Shown: one piece after another, positions 7,979-15,473 of the stretch
Layout of the letters: every line of letters starts with the position of its first letter
Numbering within the stretch: position 1 is the stretch's first letter
Position numbers and translations under genes: made by a program
The notes under the pieces: generated by a model
The model's input: only the letters and a program-made list of their open reading frames with translations
Told to the model about the DNA's origin: nothing
The model's database searches: none
Assembly (NCBI RefSeq): GCF_040676615.1
Contig: NZ_JBFAPI010000005.1
Span: 1 to 64,000, forward strand
Origin: Asanoa sp040676615
GTDB taxonomy: Bacteria > Actinomycetota > Actinomycetes > Mycobacteriales > Micromonosporaceae
Reading direction: 5' to 3'
DNA length: 64,000 nt

Positions 7979-8794
7979 GTGGCCGGTGTCGCGAACGACG
8001 GCAGTGCCAAGCCCGCGACCGCTGCGCGGATCTACGACTACCACCTCGGCGGCACACACAACTTCCCGGCCGACCGCGAAGCGGCGCAGGCGATCACCAA
8101 GATGTTCCCGTTCGTGCCGCTGCTGGCCCGGGCCAACCGGGCGTTCCTGGGCCGGGCCGTGCGCCACGTGGCCGAGCAGGGCGTCAAGCAGTTCCTCGAC
8201 GTCGGCTCCGGCATCCCGACCGAGGGCAACGTGCACGAGGTGGTGCACGAGATCAGCCCCGACGCGCGGGTGGTCTACGTCGACATCGACCCGGTCGCCG
8301 TCTCCGAGAGTCTCGACATCCTGGCCGGCAATCCCCGCACCACGGCGATCCGCGCCGACCTGCGTGACCCGCAGTCGATCCTGGCCCACCCGCAGGTCCG
8401 CAAGATCATCGACTTCGACCAGCCGGTCGCGCTGCTGATGGTGGCGGTGCTGCACTTCGTGGCCGACGACGAGGTCGCGACCAAGTCGTTGGGCGAACTG
8501 CTCGGTGCCCTGCCGTCGGGCAGCTACCTGGTGCTCTCGCACGGTTCGGCCGAGGGCATGACGATCGACCTCGACCAGCTCGACAGCGCGCAGGGTGTCT
8601 ACAAGCGCGACACCACGACGCCGTTCGTCCTGCGCTCGCGGGCCGAGGTCACCGCTTGGTTCGATGGCCTCGACCTGGTCGAGCCCGGTGTGGTGTGGCT
8701 GCCAGAATGGCGCCCGGCGCCGGGCGACCCGACCGATTTCGCCGCGGACCCGTCGCAGAGCGGCGGGCTGTGCGGGGTGGCCAAGCTGCCCTGA
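7979..8794 (+). CDS. DUF574 SAM-dependent methyltransferase
   Basis: A 271-residue member of the actinobacterial DUF574/SAM methyltransferase family. The diagnostic opening RIYDYHLGGTHNFPADREAA starts near residue 19, followed by QFLDVGSGIPTEGNVHEV (SAM site) and VVYVDIDPVAV. The substrate is unknown; members are often next to XRE/DUF5753 regulators, as here (79 bp after). GTG 7979 has GGGGGAG just upstream. It ends at a strong bidirectional hairpin terminator. Confidence 0.9.
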   Translation: MAGVANDGSAKPATAARIYDYHLGGTHNFPADREAAQAITKMFPFVPLLARANRAFLGRAVRHVAEQGVKQFLDVGSGIPTEGNVHEVVHEISPDARVVYVDIDPVAVSESLDILAGNPRTTAIRADLRDPQSILAHPQVRKIIDFDQPVALLMVAVLHFVADDEVATKSLGELLGALPSGSYLVLSHGSAEGMTIDLDQLDSAQGVYKRDTTTPFVLRSRAEVTAWFDGLDLVEPGVVWLPEWRPAPGDPTDFAADPSQSGGLCGVAKLP

Positions 8795-8805
8795 CCGTCC
8801 ACAAA

Positions 8806-8849
8806 CGCGAGAACGCCGGGCCGTCATCCGACGGCCCGGCGTTTTCGCG
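8806..8849. terminator. Bidirectional hairpin terminator
   Basis: A 20-bp stem (8806-8825 with 8830-8849, one G.T pair) closed by a 4-nt ATCC loop. The arms carry T-rich outer ends in both directions. It lies between the convergent DUF574 methyltransferase and DUF397 genes and can stop both. Confidence 0.85.
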
Positions 8850-8851
8850 CG

Positions 8852-9058
8852 TCAGTCCTTCAGGAGTTGGTCGAACTCGCCGCGCTTGGCGCCGAAGAGG
8901 AACGAGTCCCACTCCTCGGTGGTGAACCGCACCTGACCACCCGCGCGGTTCTTGCTGTTGCGGACCTCGATCCAGCCATCGTGGCGGCGCGCTTCCACGC
9001 AGCTGCCACCGTTGCCCGTAGATCTACTGGACATGATCCATCCCGTACTGTCCGGCAT
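8852..9058 (-). CDS. DUF397 domain protein
   Basis: A 68-residue protein that is a single DUF397 domain: SSRSTGNGGSCVEARR, then an IEVRNSKNRAGGQVRFTTEEW-like core and FLFGAKRGEF near the end. DUF397 proteins are small partners of XRE/DUF5753 regulators in actinomycetes (known association). The ATG at 9058 has AAAGGA about 9 nt upstream and fits the family's usual N-terminus. The nearby XRE gene (7084-7899) is a plausible partner. Confidence 0.85.
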   Translation of the reverse strand: MPDSTGWIMSSRSTGNGGSCVEARRHDGWIEVRNSKNRAGGQVRFTTEEWDSFLFGAKRGEFDQLLKD

Positions 9059-9434
9059 GGGGCTAGTCCTTTCTGGTCGTGTGACGTGGAAACTGGCGCC
9101 CGCCACGGGTTCCGGCGATCCGGACGCCCGGTCGGCCAAAAACCAGAAGTTGCTCTGGGTAGTCGAAGATCGGCACGCCGTGCCTTTCTGGGGCTTCCAT
9201 CGCTGCGCTTGCTCCTGGTAGTGACCGATATTGGGTATACGGCTCGCGGCTTGCTTCTTTCACCATGAAACCGTGACGTACATAGCGTAACTGAAAGTCC
9301 GTTCGATGGATGTCCTCAGGATGCTAAAGATCGCCATGAAATCTTGCACGCTGATCAGCTGCCTGCGATGCTCATGTGCACGCCCCTCCAAGCGAGCCCC
9401 CCGAGCAACGCAAACCGCGACGGAGATGATCCAC
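9059..9434. other. 376-bp gene-poor, A/T-richer intergenic region
   Basis: Noticeably less G+C-rich than its surroundings. It should hold the promoters of the divergent DUF397 gene and the small protein at 9435. TATACG at 9236-9241 is a possible -10. Short readings across it have poor codon usage for this genome. No RNA gene recognised. Confidence 0.4.
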
Positions 9435-9707
9435 ATGGCCGCGCCGCTCCTCGATCCCCACCTCCGAACGGAACCCGCCGCTTCCCCGAGTGAGGGTTAC
9501 CAACCCGGCAGTTGGGTCTGGGTGCACACATTGGGCAGTTGGCGGCCCGGGATCGTGCTGCACTCGTCGCCGCACGCGGCGACCGTGCGCTATCGGCCGG
9601 CTCAGGGGCGGGGGACCAGCGTCGACACCGTGACCAGCCACTCGCTTGCCTCGCGCAAGGACGAAGACCCGCTGCTCGACAACGCACCGCTGGGCGCGCT
9701 CCGCTGA
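9435..9707 (+). CDS. Small conserved-type hypothetical protein
   Basis: A 90-residue basic protein. Its centre, GSWVWVHTLGSWRPGIVLHSSPHAATVRYR, alternates aromatic and charged residues like a five-stranded SH3 or Tudor-like barrel (inference). I do not recognise the family. GGAG at 9422-9425 is 9 nt before ATG 9435, which I prefer over ATG 9426. Reading further upstream to 9306 enters A/T-rich non-coding sequence. Confidence 0.6.
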   Translation: MAAPLLDPHLRTEPAASPSEGYQPGSWVWVHTLGSWRPGIVLHSSPHAATVRYRPAQGRGTSVDTVTSHSLASRKDEDPLLDNAPLGALR

Positions 9708-9779
9708 CCGCATCTCTGTCCACATTGGATTAGATGCTTCGGCCCGCCATCCGGTTGCCATGACGGGGAAGATTTTTCA

Positions 9780-10469
9780 GTGTCGCTCCTGCTGATGGGG
9801 GTTGTCGGGTCGACCGCGTACGGCCTTGCGGGCCCCGGCTCCGACGTGGACCGGCTCGGCATCTTCGCGGTGCCGACGATCGAACTGCACGGCCTGGCCC
9901 AGCACACCGAGACGCGGGTGAGCCACGAGCCCGACGTCACCGTGCACGAGGCGGCCAAGTTCTGCCGGCTGGCCCTGGCCGGGAACCCGACGGTGACCGA
10001 GCTGCTGTGGCTGCCCTCGCGGCTCTACGAGACGCGGACGCCGCTCGGCGACGAGCTGATCGCGATCCGGGATCGCTTCCTGTCGGCCCGCCGGGTCCGC
10101 GAGGCCTACCTCGGCTACGCCACCAAACAGTTCCGCCTGCTGTCCAACCGCGCACCCGGCTATGACAAGCGGGTCGCCAAGCACGCCCGGCACCTGATGC
10201 GCCTGTGCCACCAGGGCCTGCACGCCTACCGCACCGGCGAGATCCTGGTGCCGCTCGACGACCCGCGGGCCTTCCTCGAGTTCGGCGAGCGGGTGGCGGC
10301 CGGCGACCTCGACGTCGCGCGGGCCATGCTGGCCGCGCACGAGGACGCGTTCGCCGCCGCGTCACCGGCGGTCCCCGAACAGCCCGACGTGCCGGCCGTC
10401 GAAGACTGGCTGCGCGCCGTACGCCGGGAGTTCTATGCGTCGCCGGGCGTGACCAACCCGGTCTCGTAG
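9780..10469 (+). CDS. RlaP-like nucleotidyltransferase
   Basis: A 229-residue protein of the DNA polymerase beta nucleotidyltransferase superfamily. The GS motif plus metal-binding pair is GSTAYGLAGPGSDVD (residues 10-24, Asp22 and Asp24). A helical domain follows, with LTKQFRLL-like and VAKHARHLMRLCHQGL segments. It resembles the RlaP/YcgL group predicted to act in RNA repair or nucleotidylation; actual substrate unknown. GTG 9780 lies 11 nt after a GGGG. It is convergent with the response regulator gene. Confidence 0.8.
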   Translation: MSLLLMGVVGSTAYGLAGPGSDVDRLGIFAVPTIELHGLAQHTETRVSHEPDVTVHEAAKFCRLALAGNPTVTELLWLPSRLYETRTPLGDELIAIRDRFLSARRVREAYLGYATKQFRLLSNRAPGYDKRVAKHARHLMRLCHQGLHAYRTGEILVPLDDPRAFLEFGERVAAGDLDVARAMLAAHEDAFAAASPAVPEQPDVPAVEDWLRAVRREFYASPGVTNPVS

Positions 10470-11098
10470 GCCAGCACCACCGCCTGGGCACGGTCGCGCA
10501 GCGCGAGCTTCGCGAAGATCCGGGCCACGTGCGTCTTGACCGTCGCCTCGCTGAGCGTCAGCTCCTGGGCCAACTCGGTGTTGGACAGGCCGCGGCCGAG
10601 CAGCGTCAACACCTCCAGTTCGCGCGGGGTCAGGGCATCCAGATCACGGTGTACGGCCGGCCTCTCGCGATCCTCGGCCGCGAACCGTTGCACGAGCCGC
10701 CTGGTGATCGACGGCGCCAGCAGGGCGTCGCCGGTGTCGACCAGGCGGACGGCGGCCGCCAGATGGTCGGCCGTGACGTCCTTGAGCAGGAAGCCGCTGG
10801 CACCGAGCGCCAGGGCGGCGTACACGTAGCGGTCGAGGTCGAAGGTCGTCAGCATCAGCACCCGGCAGCGCGGGTCACTCTCCAGGATGAGCCGGGTCGC
10901 CTCCAGCCCGTTCATCGCGGGCATCCGGATGTCCATCAACACCACGTCGGGCCGCAGCCGGCGCGCGGCCGTCACCGCCTCCGCGCCGTCGTTGGCCTCG
11001 CCGACCACCTCGACGCCGCGCGCGGTCAGGATCAGCCGGAAGCCGGTGCGGATCAGCTCCTGGTCGTCGGCGATGAGCACCCGCGGGCCGGTCGTCAC
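10433..11098 (-). CDS. LuxR-family response regulator
   Basis: A 221-residue NarL-type regulator. The receiver domain has the acidic pair DD (11-12), phospho-acceptor Asp56 in VVLMDIRMP, Thr84 and Lys106 (LLKD). The LuxR HTH (about 155-210, LTPRELEVLTLLGRGLSNTE) binds DNA. GTG 11098 overlaps the stop of the kinase gene (GTGA), so the two are translationally coupled. The pair is divergent from a MacB/FtsX-type ABC exporter 926 bp away, its likely target. The last 37 bp overlap the convergent nucleotidyltransferase gene. Confidence 0.93.
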   Translation of the reverse strand: MTTGPRVLIADDQELIRTGFRLILTARGVEVVGEANDGAEAVTAARRLRPDVVLMDIRMPAMNGLEATRLILESDPRCRVLMLTTFDLDRYVYAALALGASGFLLKDVTADHLAAAVRLVDTGDALLAPSITRRLVQRFAAEDRERPAVHRDLDALTPRELEVLTLLGRGLSNTELAQELTLSEATVKTHVARIFAKLALRDRAQAVVLAYETGLVTPGDA

Positions 11099-11937
11099 GG
11101 TGCCTCCAGCGGGATGCGGGCGCGGACCCGGTAGCCACCACCGAGCCGGCGCCGGGCGTCGAGGTCGCCGCCGTAGACCGCGACCCGTTGCCGCAACCCG
11201 AGCAACCCCCGGCCGGCGCCGTCGCCGCGGCCGGGCTCCGGTCGTGCGCCGGTCAGCACGCTCGGGCCGCTCGTCAGCACCTCGACCCGCAGCGCGCGCT
11301 CGGCGTAGCGGACCGTCACCTCCGCCTTCCCGCCCGTGCTGTGCTTGAGCCCGTTGGTCAGCGCCTCCTGGACGATCCGGTACGCGGTCACGTCGATCCC
11401 GGACGGCAGCGGCCGCGGTTCGCCGGAGATCCGCACCTCGACCGGCAGGCCGGCGAACGCGATCCGGTCGATCAGCGGGCTGAGCCGGCTCAGGCTGGGC
11501 TGCGGCGTGAGGTCCTCGTCCTTCCCGTCGGCCGCCGGTGCCAGCAGGCCGAGCAGGTGCCGCAACTCGGTCATCGTGGTGCGGCCCGCGCCCTCGACCG
11601 CCGTCAGCGCCGCCGTGGCCTCGTCGGGCATCGTCGGCAGCACCTCGCGGGCCGCGGCGGCCTGCACGATCATCAGGCTCACGTTGTGGCTGACGATGTC
11701 GTGCAGCTCGCGGGCGATCCGGGCGCGTTCCTGCTCCACCGCGGTGTGTGCCGCGTTCTGCCGTTCCCGTTCGAGCAGCCAGCCGCGCTGCTCCATGGCC
11801 TCGCGATGCCGTCGGCTCGCTCTGGCGTAGGCCACCGCGAAAGCGGCCGCGCACGCGACGCTCAACGCGGTTACCAGCCAGGCCACCGCTTCACCTTCGC
11901 ATCCCGTCTCGGCCGGCGCGTCATCCCCGGGGTCCAC
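11095..11937 (-). CDS. Sensor histidine kinase, short NarL/DesK type
   Basis: A 280-residue kinase with HisKA_3 dimerisation (His79 in ELHDIVSHNVSLM) and a HATPase domain ending in GRGLLGLRQRVAVYGG. Only one transmembrane segment (about 18-38) is present. Most actinobacterial DesK-type kinases have four to six, so the sensor is reduced or the true start lies elsewhere. GTG 11937 is the first in-frame start; GTG 11886 would also work. It phosphorylates the overlapping response regulator. Confidence 0.88.
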   Translation of the reverse strand: MDPGDDAPAETGCEGEAVAWLVTALSVACAAAFAVAYARASRRHREAMEQRGWLLERERQNAAHTAVEQERARIARELHDIVSHNVSLMIVQAAAAREVLPTMPDEATAALTAVEGAGRTTMTELRHLLGLLAPAADGKDEDLTPQPSLSRLSPLIDRIAFAGLPVEVRISGEPRPLPSGIDVTAYRIVQEALTNGLKHSTGGKAEVTVRYAERALRVEVLTSGPSVLTGARPEPGRGDGAGRGLLGLRQRVAVYGGDLDARRRLGGGYRVRARIPLEAP

Positions 11938-11969
11938 CCGACTACATCGCGCGGATGACGCCGGTGCCC

Positions 11970-11979
11970 GGATGCATCC
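11970..11979. promoter_or_regulatory. Palindrome in the kinase/ABC divergent region
   Basis: GGATGCATCC, a perfect 10-bp palindrome in the 86-bp gap between the kinase and ABC genes. It is a candidate binding site for the LuxR response regulator (inference). Confidence 0.3.
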
Positions 11980-12011
11980 CGCGACCGATTCGGGCGGGGT
12001 CGGTGCCGGGC

Positions 12012-12017
12012 TAACTT
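12012..12017 (+). promoter_or_regulatory. -10 element of the ABC exporter operon
   Basis: TAACTT, 6 nt before ATG 12024. It lies 33 nt downstream of the GGATGCATCC palindrome. Confidence 0.45.
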
Positions 12018-12023
12018 GCTGGC

Positions 12024-12707
12024 ATGACGCTGGTTGTGAGGCTGGACGACGTCCGCAAGGAATACGGCGACACCGCCGCTCTCGACGGGGTTTCGCTGGA
12101 GATCCGCACCGGTGAGGCGGTGGCCGTGATGGGCCCGTCCGGCTGCGGCAAGTCGACGATGCTCAACATGATCGCCGGCCTCGACCGGCCCACCTCCGGC
12201 ACGGTGCTGGTGCACGACCAGGACCTCGGCCGGCTCAACGAGACGAAACTGGCGTTGTTCCGCCGGCACAAGATCGGCATGATCTTCCAGTTCTTCAACC
12301 TGCTCGACGACCTGCCGGCGCTCGACAACGTCGCGCTCGCCGCCCAGCTCACCGGCGCGCGGGTCGGCTCGGCCCGCAGCCGGGCTCTGGAACTGCTCGA
12401 CGAACTGGGCATCGCCGACCGGCGCAACGCCTACCCGGCGAGCCTGAGCGGAGGCGAACGGCAGCGGGTCGCGGTGGCGCGGGCGCTGATGAACCGCCCG
12501 GCGCTGCTGCTGGCCGACGAGCCGACCGGCGCCCTCGACAGCCGCGCCGGCGAACAGGTGATGGATCTGCTGCTCGACCTCAACCAGATCGGCCAGACGC
12601 TGCTCATCGTCACCCACGACGACCGGCTCGCGACCCGCTGCGCCAGCCGCGTCGTCGAACTCGCCGACGGCCGGGTCACCGGCGAGCGCATCCTGGAACG
12701 CGCATGA
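12024..12707 (+). CDS. ABC transporter ATP-binding protein (MacB/LolD type)
   Basis: A 227-residue ATPase. Walker A GPSGCGKST (37-45), Q-loop Gln90, signature LSGGERQRVA (141-150), Walker B LLLADEPTGALD (161-172) and switch His in VTHDD. The ADEPTGALD form is typical of LolD/MacB/antimicrobial-peptide exporters. Its stop overlaps the permease start by 4 bp (ATGA). It powers the FtsX-like permease, and the divergent two-component system suggests induction by envelope stress or a peptide antibiotic. Confidence 0.95.
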   Translation: MTLVVRLDDVRKEYGDTAALDGVSLEIRTGEAVAVMGPSGCGKSTMLNMIAGLDRPTSGTVLVHDQDLGRLNETKLALFRRHKIGMIFQFFNLLDDLPALDNVALAAQLTGARVGSARSRALELLDELGIADRRNAYPASLSGGERQRVAVARALMNRPALLLADEPTGALDSRAGEQVMDLLLDLNQIGQTLLIVTHDDRLATRCASRVVELADGRVTGERILERA

Positions 12708-15076
12708 GTGCGGTGTGGCGGGCCGGGCGGGCCGCCGTCCGCCGGCGCCGGATGCAGACGTTCGTCATCGGCCTGGTGGTGTTGCTCTCCACCACGACGG
12801 TCGTCGTCGCGCTGGCGCTGCTGCAGGCGTCGTCGGCGCCGTTCGACCGCAGCTTCGACCACCAGCAGGGTGCGCACGCGGTCGCCGTCTTCGACGCCGC
12901 TCTGGTCACCGACGCGCAGTTGTCGGCCCGGCGGACCGGGGTGGCGGCCACGTCCGGGCCGTTCGGCCTGGCCGTCCTCGACTCCGACGGCGACGGCCGG
13001 ATCGGTCCCCGGGGCCCGCTGACCGTCGTCGGGCGAGCCGACCCGGCCGGTCCGGTCGACCGGCTCAACCTCTGGGACGGACGCTGGCCCACCGCACCCG
13101 GCGAGATCGTGCTCAACCGGCCACCGCAGGGCGACGGCGAGCGGGGGATGCCGCCGGGGAGCAACGAGGTGACCCTCGGCGGCGTCCCGTTCACCGTCGT
13201 GGGCCGCGCCTACAGCCTCAGCCAGACCGCGGACGCCTGGGTCGCGCCGGAACAGATGGCCTCGCTGCACCCGACCGAGACGCAGATGCTCTACCGGTTC
13301 ACCGGCGACGTGTCGACCAAGGCGGCCGTCGAGGCGGACCTGGCGGCCACCACCGCCGGCCTGCCGACCGGCGCATTGCTCGCCGCGCGGCCCTACACCG
13401 CGGTCAAGGAAGAGGTCTCCGCCGACGTCGGCGTGTACGTGCCGTTCCTCGCCACGTTCGGCGTGCTCGGCCTGATCGTCGCGATCGTCATCGTCGGCAA
13501 CGTGGTCAGCGGCGCGGTGGTCTCCGGCTACCGGCACATCGGGATCCTCAAAGCGCTCGGCTTCACGCCGCGCCAGGTGGTCGCCGTCTACCTCGCGATG
13601 GTCTCGGTGCCGGCGGTCGCCGGCAGCGTCCTCGGCACGGTCGCCGGCTCGCTCGCGGCCCAACCGCTGCTCACCTCCGGTTTCGAGGGCCTCGGCCTCG
13701 ACGTCGGCATCGGGGTCGGGCCGTGGATCTGGGTCGCCGGGCTGGTCGGGGTGCCGGCGGTGGTCGCACTCGCGGCGTTCGTACCCGCGGCCCGCGCGCA
13801 CAGCCTCTCGGCCGCGGCGGCGATCAGCGCCGGCAGCGCGCCGCGGCTCGGCCGGGCCACCCGGATCCAGCACCGGCTCGCCGGCCTGCGGTTGGCCCGC
13901 TCGGTCACCCTCGGGATCGGCCTGCCGTTCGCGCGGCCCGGCCGGACGTCGTTCACCGTCGCCGCCGTGCTGCTCGGGGTGACCACGGTGACGTTCGCGA
14001 CCGGTCTCGCGGCGTCGCTGGGCCGGATCTCGGCGATCGAGGATCGGGCCTCCGGCCAGGTCGGGGTGTACCCGTCCGACGGGCAGGGCCGGATCGTCCC
14101 CGACGGACAGGGCCCGCCGGTCGCGGCTCCGGCCCGGACCACCCGTACCGACATCCAGGTCGAATCGCTGCTGCGCGGGACGCCGTCGGCCGCCCGGGTG
14201 GCGGCAAACCTCAAGCTGCCCGTCGCGGTCGTCGGACAGACCCAGCCGGTGATGGTCAACTTCATGCGCGGGGACTACTCGACCATGGGGTACGCGGACG
14301 AGCTGACCGAGGGCCGCTGGATGGCCGGGCCCTCCGAGACGGTGGTGCCTTCGGAGCTTCGGAAGGCGCTGGGCCTGTCGATGGGATCGCGGATCACGCT
14401 GCGGCTCGGTCCGTCCGTCGAGCAGACGGTGACGGTCGTCGGCGAGACGATGGACGGCCCCGAAGGACCGCCCGGCCTCATCGTCGACTGGTCGGTGTTC
14501 ACCGCACTCGCACCGGCGCGGGTCGTCTTGCCGCACGAGGTCTACTACCAGGTGCAGTTGACACCGGGCGCCGACGTCGACGGGTACGCCGCGGCGGTGC
14601 GGGCGGCCGATCCGGCGCTGGACGCGTACAACAACGCCCAGGTCAGTGATTTCGCGGTGACCGTGATCGGCTTCTCGTCGGTGCTGTCGTTGCTGCTGTC
14701 CACTGTGGCCGCTCTAGGCGTCTTCAACACGGTCGTGCTCAACGTGCGGGAACGGCGGCGGGACCTCGGGATGCTCAAGTCGATCGGGATGACGCCCCGG
14801 CAGGTGGTCACGATGGTGCTCAGCTCGATGGCCCTGGTCGGCGTGGTGGGCGGTGTGCTCGGCATTCCGCTGGGCGTGCTGGCGCACCACTACATCCTGC
14901 CGGCGGCCGCCGATGCCGCGCGGGTGACCATTCCGTACTCGGTCCTGTCGGTCTGGCAGGTGCCGACGCTTGTGCTGATGGGCCTGGCCGGAGTGGTGAT
15001 CGCACTCCTCGGCGCCCTGGTGCCGGCCCGCGGCGCGGCCCGGCTCACGATCGCCGAGGTGCTGCACAACGAGTAG
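12704..15076 (+). CDS. FtsX-like ABC transporter permease
   Basis: A 790-residue permease with two FtsX domains. An N-terminal membrane segment (VIGLVVLLSTTTVVVALALL) and an extracellular domain are followed by a three-helix FtsX unit near 245-360 (FGVLGLIVAIVIVGNVVSGA), and a second near 650-785 (SVLSLLLSTVAALGVFNTVVLN). Each unit carries the GYRHIGILKALG or RRRDLGMLKSIG coupling segment. This long MacB/BceB-like architecture exports or extracts hydrophobic compounds or peptides. A hairpin follows 23 bp after the stop. Confidence 0.93.
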   Translation: MSAVWRAGRAAVRRRRMQTFVIGLVVLLSTTTVVVALALLQASSAPFDRSFDHQQGAHAVAVFDAALVTDAQLSARRTGVAATSGPFGLAVLDSDGDGRIGPRGPLTVVGRADPAGPVDRLNLWDGRWPTAPGEIVLNRPPQGDGERGMPPGSNEVTLGGVPFTVVGRAYSLSQTADAWVAPEQMASLHPTETQMLYRFTGDVSTKAAVEADLAATTAGLPTGALLAARPYTAVKEEVSADVGVYVPFLATFGVLGLIVAIVIVGNVVSGAVVSGYRHIGILKALGFTPRQVVAVYLAMVSVPAVAGSVLGTVAGSLAAQPLLTSGFEGLGLDVGIGVGPWIWVAGLVGVPAVVALAAFVPAARAHSLSAAAAISAGSAPRLGRATRIQHRLAGLRLARSVTLGIGLPFARPGRTSFTVAAVLLGVTTVTFATGLAASLGRISAIEDRASGQVGVYPSDGQGRIVPDGQGPPVAAPARTTRTDIQVESLLRGTPSAARVAANLKLPVAVVGQTQPVMVNFMRGDYSTMGYADELTEGRWMAGPSETVVPSELRKALGLSMGSRITLRLGPSVEQTVTVVGETMDGPEGPPGLIVDWSVFTALAPARVVLPHEVYYQVQLTPGADVDGYAAAVRAADPALDAYNNAQVSDFAVTVIGFSSVLSLLLSTVAALGVFNTVVLNVRERRRDLGMLKSIGMTPRQVVTMVLSSMALVGVVGGVLGIPLGVLAHHYILPAAADAARVTIPYSVLSVWQVPTLVLMGLAGVVIALLGALVPARGAARLTIAEVLHNE

Positions 15077-15099
15077 CGCAGCATTCGCGCAGCGCTCAC

Positions 15100-15128
15100 G
15101 CCGCCCGTCCCACAAGGGACCGGGCGGC
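15100..15128 (+). terminator. Hairpin terminator after the ABC operon
   Basis: GCCGCCCG plus TCCC pairs with GGGA plus CGGGCGGC around an ACAA loop, giving 12 bp with one bulged C. The run after it (GTTGGTT) is only weakly T-rich. Confidence 0.6.
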
Positions 15129-15142
15129 GTTGGTTGCCCAAC

Positions 15143-15189
15143 CGTGACTCGTAACCGCGGCCTGCCCGGTTCGACACCGGGACCTGCGA
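15143..15189 (+). pseudogene. tRNA-Thr(CGU)-like 3' half (relic)
   Basis: The spacing of a tRNA 3' half is kept exactly. There is a CGTGA/CCGCG anticodon stem (one G.T, one A.C), a CTCGTAA loop with anticodon CGT at 15150-15152, a 5-nt variable loop, a perfect T-stem CCCGG/CCGGG with TTCGACA loop, then ACCTGCG and discriminator A. The expected 5' acceptor CGCAGGT is absent upstream, so it cannot fold as a full tRNA. Probable relic; chance resemblance is possible. Confidence 0.35.
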
Positions 15190-15333
15190 CTCCGTTGTCT
15201 TCGGCCCTCCCGGACACGTTGACACGACAACTTGGGCTTTTTGGCCTGGCTACCGGGAGCTAAACCGCTCGGTCACCCGTTGGAGGCGTGGGAGTTCCCG
15301 TTCGGCGGCCGGGCTGGTATACCGGACGCCGCA

Positions 15334-15408
15334 GGGGTCGTAGCCCAATTGGCATGAGGCAAACGGCTTAGGACCGTTCGAGTGCGGGTTCGAGTCCCGT
15401 CGACCCCA
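15334..15408 (+). tRNA. tRNA with anticodon UAG on a class I body (Leu-like, atypical)
   Basis: A 75-nt cloverleaf. The acceptor GGGGTCG/CGACCCC is perfect, the D-arm is GCCC...GGC with G18G19, and the anticodon stem AACGG/CCGTT is perfect around loop CTTAGGA. The anticodon is TAG (15369-15371, reading CUA), followed by a 5-nt variable loop CGAGT, T-stem GCGGG/CCCGT with TTCGAGT loop, and discriminator A. CCA is not encoded. Bacterial tRNA-Leu normally has a long variable arm (class II), so the short arm makes the identity uncertain. It could be charged by another synthetase or be specialised. It sits 65 nt upstream of a kinase gene. Confidence 0.75.
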
Positions 15409-15473
15409 CACCACAACAACTGCCGGTCACATAGACTCCTGCCACCCCGCACTCTAGGTAGGAGGAGCTCGTC

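Noticed and set aside
6076..8010. A 644-codon reading frame on the minus strand
   Set aside because: Only its last 190 codons (6076-6645) have family features; the rest is antisense to the XRE regulator and intergenic sequence.
12431..14536. A 701-codon frame on the minus strand
   Set aside because: Mirror of the ABC exporter genes; Arg/Gly/His-rich, no domain, typical G+C-driven shadow.
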